DNA from: Bacteroidales bacterium
GTDB lineage: Bacteria; Bacteroidota; Bacteroidia; Bacteroidales; NBLH01
Assembly: GCA_021647685.1 (NCBI GenBank)
Contig: JAKIUH010000261.1
Location: forward strand, 1-6,530
Length of the DNA stretch: 6,530 nt
Direction of reading: 5' to 3'
Part shown: positions 1-6,195 of the stretch, piece after piece
Layout of the letters: every line of letters begins with the position of its first letter
Numbering within the stretch: position 1 is the first letter of the stretch
Notes under the pieces: model-generated
What the model was told of the DNA's origin: nothing
Database searches by the model: none
What the model saw: only the letters and a program-made list of their open reading frames with translations
Program-made: the position numbers and the translations under genes

Positions 1-173
1 AAACCGGGATTCAAAATATTCACAGAACCGGATTTAAAATTTGGATTAACTTCATGTGAAGTTGTGATTTTCAAATAGTCATTAAACTCATCACTTTCGC
101 AGCTTGTAATCATAACTGCTAAAAGCATAAGAAAAACAATGCTTTTACCAAAATATTTATTTTCTCTTTTCAT
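1..173 (-). CDS. Lipoprotein of unknown function, N-terminal 57 residues only
   Basis: The reading frame opens at the ATG at 171-173 and runs off the left edge. The first 25 residues form a lipoprotein signal peptide: a basic start (MKRENK), a hydrophobic core (residues 11-22, SIVFLMLLAVMI) and a lipobox ending I-T-S-C with Cys25. The cysteine is followed by ESDEF, which resembles the acidic lipoprotein export signal reported for Bacteroidota (S-D-D-F-E-like in Flavobacterium), so the protein is probably exposed on the cell surface. The visible mature part ends in VNILNPG followed by Phe or Leu. NPGF is a common opening of beta-sandwich carbohydrate-binding domains in this phylum, but the evidence stops there. 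Its place directly after kdgK in an alginate locus suggests an alginate lyase or a glycan-binding protein; this is inference. The gene is cut by the window, so no function can be assigned. Confidence 0.8.
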   Translation of the reverse strand, partial: MKRENKYFGKSIVFLMLLAVMITSCESDEFNDYLKITTSHEVNPNFKSGSVNILNPG

Positions 174-202
174 TTTTTAAAAGGGTTAAGGTTTATATAA
201 AA

Positions 203-210
203 CAAAACTA
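203..210 (-). promoter_or_regulatory. Candidate Bacteroidota -7 element before the lipoprotein gene
   Basis: Read on the minus strand this is TAGTTTTG, an exact match to the Bacteroidota -7 consensus TAnnTTTG. It ends about 30 bases upstream of the lipoprotein ATG, a sensible distance for a short leader, and lies in the 55-bp gap after kdgK. I see no TTTG-like -33 element at the expected distance, which would fall at the very end of kdgK. In AT-rich DNA such an octamer can occur by chance, so the call is weak. If real, the lipoprotein could be transcribed apart from the upstream operon. Confidence 0.3.
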
Positions 211-228
211 CATTATGCTCTTTGATTA

Positions 229-1263
229 TTAGCGAGAAACTCTACCTGAGGCATCTCCAGCCATCAACTTTTCAACTTCGTCCACTGTTACTAAATTAAA
301 ATCCCCTTTGATGGTATGTTTCAAACAAGATGCAGCCACAGCAAAATTTAATGCTTTTTGATCATCCTTATAAGTTAAAAGCCCATAGATTAACCCTCCC
401 ATAAAAGAATCTCCTCCGCCAACTCTATCAACAATATGAGTTATCTGATAAGTTGGGGAAGTGTAAAGTTTATTTCCATCATACAACACGCCTGACCAGG
501 TATTATGGGAAGCAGAAATAGAACCTCTTAAAGTAGTTACAACTTTTTTTACTTTTGGGAACTTATCCATAATTTGTCTGGAAACAGATTCGTATGCAGC
601 ACCTTCAACATGTCCGCCGGTAATATCTACACCTTCGAGTTTTATTCCTAAAACTTTCTCAGCATCTTCTTCATTTCCAAGAATAATATCACATCCTGCA
701 ACTAAATCCGGCATTACTTCATTAGCGGTTTTACCATATTTCCACAAATTTTTTCTATAATTCAAATCGGTTGATACAGTAATTCCTTTTTTATTAGCAA
801 TGAGAATAGCTTCATTAAGCACATTTGCAGCAGTTTGCGATATAGCCGGAGTTATACCTGTCCAATGAAACCAACTTGCATCTTCAAAAACATTATCCCA
901 ATCAATCATTCCTGTTTCTATTTCAGAAATAGATGAATGCATTCTATCATAAATCACTTTTGAAGCTCTTGATACAGCACCTGTTTCAAGAAAATAAATG
1001 CCTAAACGTTCTCCACCAAAAATAATTTTATCAGTACCAACGTTATATTTTCTTAAAGTTTTTACAACAGCATCTCCTAAATCATTTTCCGGTAAGCGGG
1101 TAATAAAATCAACATCAATTCCATAATTTGACAGTGAAACAGCAACATTAGATTCGCCTCCACCATAACTTACTTCAAATTCAGAAGCTTGGTGAAACCT
1201 TAAATTTCCGGGCGTTACCAAACGCAACATAATTTCCCCAAATGTAATTACTCTTTTAGCCAT
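229..1263 (-). CDS. kdgK: 2-keto-3-deoxygluconate kinase (PfkB/ribokinase family)
   Basis: This cytoplasmic kinase phosphorylates 2-keto-3-deoxy-D-gluconate with ATP to give KDPG, the entry point to the lower Entner-Doudoroff pathway. The 344 residues span the full PfkB fold. The first signature region contains YGGGESNVAVSLSNYG (residues 33-48), with the glycine-rich substrate contact. DLNYRKNLW (166-174) and GNEED (196-200) are typical of sugar-acid kinases of this group. The second signature, DRVGGGDSFMGG (279-290), carries the anion-hole glycines and the presumed catalytic base Asp285; the common GAGD appears here as GGGD. The KHTIKGDFN segment (315-323) resembles the C-terminal region I associate with KdgK-like proteins. 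The start is the ATG at 1261-1263, immediately before the conserved VITFGEIMLR strand. The gene follows the SDR after 84 bp that hold a nested hairpin. The substrate assignment rests on context plus motif resemblance; a related sugar kinase is the main alternative. Confidence 0.9.
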   Translation of the reverse strand: MAKRVITFGEIMLRLVTPGNLRFHQASEFEVSYGGGESNVAVSLSNYGIDVDFITRLPENDLGDAVVKTLRKYNVGTDKIIFGGERLGIYFLETGAVSRASKVIYDRMHSSISEIETGMIDWDNVFEDASWFHWTGITPAISQTAANVLNEAILIANKKGITVSTDLNYRKNLWKYGKTANEVMPDLVAGCDIILGNEEDAEKVLGIKLEGVDITGGHVEGAAYESVSRQIMDKFPKVKKVVTTLRGSISASHNTWSGVLYDGNKLYTSPTYQITHIVDRVGGGDSFMGGLIYGLLTYKDDQKALNFAVAASCLKHTIKGDFNLVTVDEVEKLMAGDASGRVSR

Positions 1264-1280
1264 ATTTTTATTTGATTATT

Positions 1281-1325
1281 AATATTTAGAGTGCACAGTA
1301 ACAATACTTTCGCACCCTAAATATT
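1281..1325 (-). promoter_or_regulatory. Nested hairpin in the SDR-kdgK intergenic region
   Basis: The two arms, 1281-1294 and 1312-1325, are 14 bases each and complementary at 13 positions. The one mismatch becomes a G-U pair in the minus-strand mRNA, so the RNA stem is 14 continuous pairs. The 17-base loop contains a second small dyad: AGTA, TTGT, TACT (inner stem 1297-1300 with 1305-1308). The stem ends 17 bases before the kdgK start codon. The sequence after it, toward kdgK, is A-rich with no U-tract, so it does not look like a classical intrinsic terminator. Possible roles are an mRNA processing or stability element, a translational control hairpin for kdgK, or a double-stranded operator. 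The structure is seen directly; the role is not known. Confidence 0.6.
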
Positions 1326-1347
1326 GTTTTAAATTGAGATATAGTGT

Positions 1348-2100
1348 CTATGAGAAAAGTAATCCACCATTAATGTCAACATTTGCTCCTGTAATAAAAG
1401 AAGCTTCATCGGATAAAAGATAAGCAACCAAATCAGCAACTTCATCTGCTCTTCCTTCTCTTCGCAAAGGAGTACCTGCAGCAACTTTAGCCCGAACTTC
1501 ATTTTTTGTAAATGTGTCATGAAAAGTAGTTGCAATCATTCCCGGGTTTACAGCATTAACTCTAATATTTTTAGGACCCAGTTCTTTAGCCATTGCACGT
1601 GTAAATGTCATTACTGCACCTTTAGCTGTAGCATAAGCGGAAGCTCCGGGTCCTCCACCATCACGCCCTGCTTGAGAAGCAAAATTTACAATTGACGCTC
1701 CGCTTTGCATATGCTCTGCTACTGCTTTAGTAACCATAAATACAGTCTTAAGATTGAGTGTCATCAAAAAATCCCAAAAATCACTATCCATTTCATCTAA
1801 TGTTTTACGAGCCACAAGCCCTCCAGCAACGTTAACTAATAAGTCAATTTTATTTCCATATTCACTTATTGCTGAGTCAACAAGCCTTTTAACATCTTCT
1901 TCTTTTGTCATATCTCCTTGGACAATTATAGCTGCTCCTCCATTATCATGAATTATTTTGAGTGTTTCTTCTGCATCACCCAAATTATCAAAATAGTTAA
2001 TAACAACCTTGACTCCTTCACGAGCTAATTTTAAAGAAACCGACCGTCCAATATATCTGGCTCCGACAGTAACAATTGCAACTTTATTTTCTAAGTTCAT
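1348..2100 (-). CDS. Short-chain dehydrogenase/reductase, probable DEH reductase
   Basis: This is a 250-residue classical SDR of normal length. By context it should reduce 4-deoxy-L-erythro-5-hexoseulose uronate (DEH), the product of alginate depolymerisation, to 2-keto-3-deoxygluconate with NAD(P)H in the cytoplasm. The catalytic set is complete: Asn116, Ser142 (NFASQAG), Tyr156 and Lys160 (YATAK). Asp63 (GDM) contacts adenine in such enzymes, and NVAGG (90-94) replaces the usual NNAGG. The PG motif (NPGMIATTF, 185-193) and the C-terminal ITGANVDINGG are typical. The N-terminal cofactor loop is unusual: residues 11-18 read TVGARYIG where the family has TGxxxGIG, with Val12 and Tyr16 in place of glycines. 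The ATG at 2098-2100 is right for the first beta strand. The gene starts 23 bp after the MFS gene. KduD-type dehydrogenase is the main alternative, but no kduI accompanies it. Confidence 0.85.
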   Translation of the reverse strand: MNLENKVAIVTVGARYIGRSVSLKLAREGVKVVINYFDNLGDAEETLKIIHDNGGAAIIVQGDMTKEEDVKRLVDSAISEYGNKIDLLVNVAGGLVARKTLDEMDSDFWDFLMTLNLKTVFMVTKAVAEHMQSGASIVNFASQAGRDGGGPGASAYATAKGAVMTFTRAMAKELGPKNIRVNAVNPGMIATTFHDTFTKNEVRAKVAAGTPLRREGRADEVADLVAYLLSDEASFITGANVDINGGLLFS

Positions 2101-2123
2101 AAGTTTAAAATTTTAATTTGTAA

Positions 2124-3398
2124 TTAATTTTTTTGTAGAATTTTTATTTCTTTAGCTAATAGAAATACTGCTGCAACTCCCATAGGAACAAAAACAGCAA
2201 TCATAATAAAAACCGGTGTATAAGATATTTCTGAAACAATAGGGATAAGGAAATTCATAATTATAACCGAGAATACTCCAACAGTTCCACCAAATCCGGC
2301 AAGTGAGCCAACAGATTTTCCAACAAACAAGTCGCTGGGTAATGTTTGGATATTTCCAATTGAAAATTGAAAGCCAAAAAGAACAAAAGCAACTATTATA
2401 ACAAACTTTAATGGTGAATTAGCCCATAAAATAGTAGCAATTAAACCTAAAAACATAACAATTCCACCTATTAATATAGCAGTTTTTCGTGCTTTATTAA
2501 CAGACTTCCCATTTTTGATTAACTTACCTGCATACATTCCTCCTGCGATACTCCCAATAGCAGCCCCAACATAGGGAACCCATGCAAAATAACCAATTTG
2601 TTTTACGTTAAATCCATATTTATCGGCTAAATATAATGGCATCCACCCTACAAAAAGCCACCAAATTGGCTCTAAGAAAAATCGAGAAACTAAAACAGAC
2701 CAAGCCTCTCTATAAGATAAAATTTGTTTAATACTAAGCACCTTTTCAGGCTCATTATTTACTTTAGAAATATTTTTGTCAGAATCATTTTTTATATACT
2801 TCAATTCACTTTGCGTTATCCAAGGATGTTTCTCTGGAAGTTTTTTGTTAATAATCAGCCAAGGAATAATCCAAAGAATGCCAAAAGAACCAACAATAAT
2901 AAAAGTAACTTGCCAACCAAAAGCAGCCCATAAAGTTGCAATTAAGGGTGGTGCTATAACCGAGCCTATTGAAGCACCGGCATTAAACATTCCTTGCGCC
3001 ACAGCTCTTTCTTTTACAGGAAACCATTCCGCATTACTTTTAACTGCACCAGGCCAGTTACCGGCTTCTCCTAAGCCTAAAGTAACTCTTAAAAAACTAA
3101 AAGATAGAATACTTCTAGCAAACGAATGCAAAAATGAAGATATTCCCCAAGTTAATATAGCAATAACATAACCTATTCTTGTACCAACTTTATCAAATAA
3201 TCTTCCTGATACAGATTGACCAACTGCATATGCTACCATAAAAACATTTAGAATAACGGCGTAATCATTTTTAGTCATACCTAAATCATTGGATATACTA
3301 GGCCACATAATAGCCAATGTGCTACGATCTAAATAATTAATAATTGTAGCTATTCCAATCAATCCTATTATCCACCACCTAAGTCCTTTAATTTTCAT
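2124..3398 (-). CDS. MFS transporter, ExuT-like, probable unsaturated uronate/DEH importer
   Basis: This inner-membrane protein of 424 residues fits the anion:cation symporter (hexuronate ExuT) group of the major facilitator superfamily, with about 12 membrane segments. Landmarks are INYLDRSTLAI (20-30) at the end of the first helix, motif A as GRLFDKVGTRIG (65-76) in loop 2-3, GEAGNWPGAVK (110-120) and EWFP (124-127), all typical of ExuT-like uronate carriers. A charged cytoplasmic loop (about 184-230) separates the two six-helix halves. By context it imports the monouronate released by PL17; this substrate is inferred. I chose the ATG at 3396-3398. A GTG two codons upstream at 3402-3404 would overlap the cupin stop by one base, but the ATG gives a normal N-terminus (MKIKGLRWWIIG). 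The spacing is 5 bp after the cupin and 23 bp before the SDR, which supports co-transcription. Confidence 0.9.
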   Translation of the reverse strand: MKIKGLRWWIIGLIGIATIINYLDRSTLAIMWPSISNDLGMTKNDYAVILNVFMVAYAVGQSVSGRLFDKVGTRIGYVIAILTWGISSFLHSFARSILSFSFLRVTLGLGEAGNWPGAVKSNAEWFPVKERAVAQGMFNAGASIGSVIAPPLIATLWAAFGWQVTFIIVGSFGILWIIPWLIINKKLPEKHPWITQSELKYIKNDSDKNISKVNNEPEKVLSIKQILSYREAWSVLVSRFFLEPIWWLFVGWMPLYLADKYGFNVKQIGYFAWVPYVGAAIGSIAGGMYAGKLIKNGKSVNKARKTAILIGGIVMFLGLIATILWANSPLKFVIIVAFVLFGFQFSIGNIQTLPSDLFVGKSVGSLAGFGGTVGVFSVIIMNFLIPIVSEISYTPVFIMIAVFVPMGVAAVFLLAKEIKILQKN

Positions 3399-3403
3399 AA
3401 CCA

Positions 3404-3781
3404 CTAAACTTTATTTCCAAAATAAGATACTTCACTTCCATCTAAAAAATCTTCGCGCAAAGGACTAAAAACATCAATTAAAATCCCTGCTTCCAAACAT
3501 ATAGCCGAATGCAAGATATCAGGTTCAAAGTATATTGAGTCTCCTTGATTTAGCACTTGTTTTTGATTAGCTACTGTAAATTCAAACTTACCTTTAGCAA
3601 CATAAGTTGTTTGCGAATGAATATGCTTATGAGGGGAACCAATTGCACCCTTTTCAAATTTAACTTTTACCATCATAATATTATTATCGTAGCCCATTAT
3701 TTGTCTTGAAACTCCACCACCAAGGTTTTCCCATTCAATACTGCTACTTAGAAAAAAGATATTGTTTGATTTTTTTTTCAT
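3404..3781 (-). CDS. kdgF: KdgF-type cupin, unsaturated uronate to ketouronate conversion
   Basis: A small single-domain cupin of 125 residues. KdgF proteins speed the ring-opening conversion of 4,5-unsaturated monouronates to the linear ketouronate (DEH from alginate, DKI from pectin) in the cytoplasm. The metal site is visible as SPHKHIHSQTTY (49-60), offering His51, His53, His55 and Gln57, with a second-motif histidine at His91 (PDILHSA). The C-terminal DVFSPLREDFL (103-113) is close to the SPPREDFL ending I know from KdgF-like cupins. I take the ATG at 3779-3781 as the start. A longer in-frame opening from 3832 would add 17 residues (MAWSILYIYEFITNRLI) that come from reading the end of the PL17 gene in another frame and do not look like cupin sequence. 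With the chosen start, the gene begins 14 bp after the PL17 stop. The family call is good; the gene name also leans on context. Confidence 0.85.
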   Translation of the reverse strand: MKKKSNNIFFLSSSIEWENLGGGVSRQIMGYDNNIMMVKVKFEKGAIGSPHKHIHSQTTYVAKGKFEFTVANQKQVLNQGDSIYFEPDILHSAICLEAGILIDVFSPLREDFLDGSEVSYFGNKV

Positions 3782-3795
3782 AATCAATCTATTTG

Positions 3796-6000
3796 TTATA
3801 AATTCGTAAATATATAATATACTCCATGCCACCTGATTGTTTTGCCGGCAATATTTATTTTGTGTAAAGCATTTTTATCATTGTTATTATTTGATAAGGC
3901 CAAATTTAAGTTTGTGTGGTCTTGTTTTGTGATTTTTACAACTGTGTATGCTTTATCGTTATAAATAAGTTCTGTTTTTATAATACTATTATTTAAGTTT
4001 TTGGTAACTTCTGAAATTGGATTATGAGTTCCAAAAACTTCAATGACATTAACAAATGTATAATTATCTTTATTTCTTTCACGTAAAATGAGTCCATTTT
4101 CATTTCGTAAATTAAAGTGAGGGTCATTGGCACCAATTTGAACAAAATATACTTCATCATTAGAATTTGATGTAAGAGAATAAAATTTATGTTGGTTCAT
4201 AAAAATGAAATGAAAAATAGAATCATTAACGCGACCTTTGGCATTTACCCAAAGATGTTGATATCCGTTTTTAGTTCCTAATACTGATTTGCTACGAGTG
4301 TAAGGCACATAATGAATATTGGTTTTCATAAATTGCCCTTTATAATACCAAGCCAAATCAATGGTATGCTTTTTAGTTGATTTTAGCCTGTAAATATCAA
4401 TAATTACAGGATTTTGGAATATTTTTGAATCATTTATAGATACAATAGTTCGATGTAAAATGGTACCTGAATAAGCATTTGTATCTTTGGCACTCATTAA
4501 CTGAATATTATCATTTGAGCTATCAAAAAAATAAGCCTCAGCAGAAAACTTATTGGCAATTTTGTAATTACCCTTAAAATCAGATACGCTGTCTAAAGTT
4601 ATTGTATTATGCGCAATAGTTTGTTTTGCCCAAGTTTTGTTTTCTTTTAAATATCTACCACCTTCTTTGTATAAAATATTTACATAGCGAACGGCACCAT
4701 AATCTAAAAACACCTCATTACCATTATTATACATCATTAATGCTAACCTATCGAAATGTCCATGTCCTAATCCTTGCGAAGCATATTTCATCAATAATGT
4801 TATATTATTACCATTAGAAGAAGCTCTAAGTATACCAATAGCACCTTTTTGACCATGAGCACCATCATTAATCTGTAATGATACCTTTTTGAAAGGTTTA
4901 GCTTCATGAAAATAAATATCTTTTGCAACATTTAGTCCAGCACCGGAAATAATAACTTTGTTTTGTAATTTAGCAATACTTAATAAACTTTTTTTTGATT
5001 GATTCCGATCATAAGCAATATCAACAGCAAGAATTAAGGGTTGAGCCAAGTAACTCATCTCTTTCACTGCATCATTAAAAGGAAAAAATTGACCTTTGAG
5101 ATTTGTCAATTGCAAAGTAGTTTCAACAGCTTTTAGCAAGATACTATCTCGATAAGCAAAAATATTTAATTTAGGTAGAATATGGTCTATAGCTTGTGCA
5201 AAAAACAAGAATGGTGTCATAGCATATCTCTGATAGTAAGGACCTTCTGTATAGTATCCCTGAGGCGAGAACAAGCTATCCATTTGAGTAAAAAAACCTG
5301 CTTTGCCTTTTTGACTCATTATTCCATACAAAGCAGCATTAATCAATTGTTTATTTTGGGTAACGAAGCCGCTCATACCAACTGCAGCCACAGCCCAAAC
5401 GCCATGGTTATGAATTCTATTAAAAACCTTAGAATTTTCATAAGATAAGAATTTAGCATAAGGTATTAACAGTTGTTTTTCAATTTCCGTTCTCTCTTCG
5501 CCAGTTAAATAATTATAAATGCAATCATAAGCGATACTGGTATATACGAGCCAAACAGATTCATTTAACAATTGCCAAAATAATTTACCCCTGGCATAAG
5601 ATTTTTTTACCGGATGTAAATCTAAATGAGGATATAAATAGGCATATTTCAATAAAATCTTTTTTACAAAATTCGCGTATTCTTTTTTCCCGGTTATTTG
5701 CCACATTATACCTGCTTGAAACATTATCTTATAATTTCGTTTATGTCTGTAATGGGTATACCCGCCAGCCGGATCTTTAGGGACAGGAACATCAATTTCT
5801 TTTGTAATCAAAGTGTCTATTTCACACTTCATTTTTTCTAATGAATTGTCAAAAATGGGATATTTACCTAAATTTTCTCTAATATACTTTACACTTTGAG
5901 GGGTCAAAAACAAATTGGGATGATCGGAGTTTATTTGAGAAAAGATATTAATCTCCAATAAAATCAATAATAAAATTAATATTTTATACTTTAATATCAT
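3796..6000 (-). CDS. Secreted oligoalginate lyase, polysaccharide lyase family 17
   Basis: At 734 residues this is full length for PL17, an exolytic lyase that releases unsaturated uronate monomers from alginate oligosaccharides by beta-elimination. An uncharged helix (about 6-19) followed by NIFSQ suggests a type I signal peptide cut before Gln22. No lipobox cysteine is present, so a soluble periplasmic enzyme is expected. The N-terminal alpha-barrel half holds HPNLFLT (27-33), RIHNHGVWA (195-203; Asn198, His199) and QGYYTEGPYYQRYA (247-260; Tyr255). The C-terminal heparinase II/III-like beta domain holds GHGHFDRLAL (412-421), LDYGAVRY (432-439) and AHNTITLD (463-470). From memory, Alg17c of Saccharophagus uses Asn201, His202, Tyr258 and Tyr450, with zinc on His415, Asp433 and His464; matching residues occur here at the same or nearly the same numbers (Tyr450, His415, Asp433, His464). 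No key residue is missing. It heads the cupin-MFS-SDR gene run. Confidence 0.93.
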   Translation of the reverse strand: MILKYKILILLLILLEINIFSQINSDHPNLFLTPQSVKYIRENLGKYPIFDNSLEKMKCEIDTLITKEIDVPVPKDPAGGYTHYRHKRNYKIMFQAGIMWQITGKKEYANFVKKILLKYAYLYPHLDLHPVKKSYARGKLFWQLLNESVWLVYTSIAYDCIYNYLTGEERTEIEKQLLIPYAKFLSYENSKVFNRIHNHGVWAVAAVGMSGFVTQNKQLINAALYGIMSQKGKAGFFTQMDSLFSPQGYYTEGPYYQRYAMTPFLFFAQAIDHILPKLNIFAYRDSILLKAVETTLQLTNLKGQFFPFNDAVKEMSYLAQPLILAVDIAYDRNQSKKSLLSIAKLQNKVIISGAGLNVAKDIYFHEAKPFKKVSLQINDGAHGQKGAIGILRASSNGNNITLLMKYASQGLGHGHFDRLALMMYNNGNEVFLDYGAVRYVNILYKEGGRYLKENKTWAKQTIAHNTITLDSVSDFKGNYKIANKFSAEAYFFDSSNDNIQLMSAKDTNAYSGTILHRTIVSINDSKIFQNPVIIDIYRLKSTKKHTIDLAWYYKGQFMKTNIHYVPYTRSKSVLGTKNGYQHLWVNAKGRVNDSIFHFIFMNQHKFYSLTSNSNDEVYFVQIGANDPHFNLRNENGLILRERNKDNYTFVNVIEVFGTHNPISEVTKNLNNSIIKTELIYNDKAYTVVKITKQDHTNLNLALSNNNNDKNALHKINIAGKTIRWHGVYYIFTNL

Positions 6001-6076
6001 AAATGGAACAGACTAATTATAAATATATCATATAATGAATAGAAAAACTATCAAAGTATTTTTCTTACAACCTTAC

Positions 6077-6106
6077 CAAAATTATGCAATAAAAAATAGC
6101 TGCTAA
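6077..6106 (-). promoter_or_regulatory. Candidate Bacteroidota promoter for the PL17 operon
   Basis: Read on the minus strand, 6077-6084 is TAATTTTG, an exact match to the -7 consensus TAnnTTTG. Eighteen bases upstream, 6103-6106 reads TTAG, one base off the TTTG expected of a -33 element at about the right spacing. Transcription would start near 6070 and leave an AT-rich leader of about 70 bases before the PL17 ATG. The site lies between the hairpin at 6135-6172 and the gene, which is where a secondary promoter would be useful. AT-rich background makes chance matches likely. Confidence 0.35.
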
Positions 6107-6134
6107 CACAGTTAAATCCAAGGAAGATTATTGT

Positions 6135-6172
6135 TAGAGAATTGAGGAAACACAACAATCCTCAATTCTCTA
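6135..6172 (-). terminator. Strong hairpin after the susD-like gene, possible terminator or attenuator
   Basis: The arms 6135-6148 and 6159-6172 are perfect 14-base inverted repeats around a 10-base loop (AACACAACAA on the plus strand). The hairpin sits 23 bases after the SusD stop codon and 134 bases before the PL17 start. On the mRNA the stem is followed by ACAATAATCTTCC, which is not a U-tract, so a classical intrinsic terminator is not certain. It may instead cause partial termination or protect the 3' end of the susCD message. The outer stem has a rival partner: GTTAGAG (6133-6139) can pair with CTCTAAC (6180-6186), giving an alternative fold. The repeat is seen directly; its function is inferred. 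Confidence 0.55.
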
Positions 6173-6195
6173 TTCACAACTCTAACGCATTATTC

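Noticed and set aside
1329..1535. 68-codon minus-strand frame overlapping the SDR C-terminus
   Set aside because: Out-of-frame shadow of the SDR with a low-complexity Leu-rich translation.
2105..2116. Perfect 12-bp palindrome TTAAAATTTTAA between the MFS and SDR genes
   Set aside because: It is made only of A and T in a very AT-rich gap, so chance is a sufficient explanation; it is too simple to call an operator.
2776..3171. 131-codon plus-strand open frame opposite the MFS gene
   Set aside because: Antisense shadow of a strongly supported transporter gene; its translation shows no recognisable domain.
3399..3404. GTG start for the MFS gene overlapping the cupin stop codon
   Set aside because: An ATG two codons later gives the usual MKIKG-type start; the one-base overlap is possible but less likely.
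3782..3832. A longer cupin reading frame starting at 3832, overlapping the end of the PL17 gene by 37 bp
   Set aside because: The extra 17 residues do not resemble cupin sequence and come from the PL17 coding end in another frame; the ATG at 3781 gives a normal KdgF-like N-terminus and a 14-bp gap.
5182..5448. 88-codon plus-strand open frame opposite PL17
   Set aside because: Lies wholly antisense to conserved PL17 active-site coding sequence and has no independent support.
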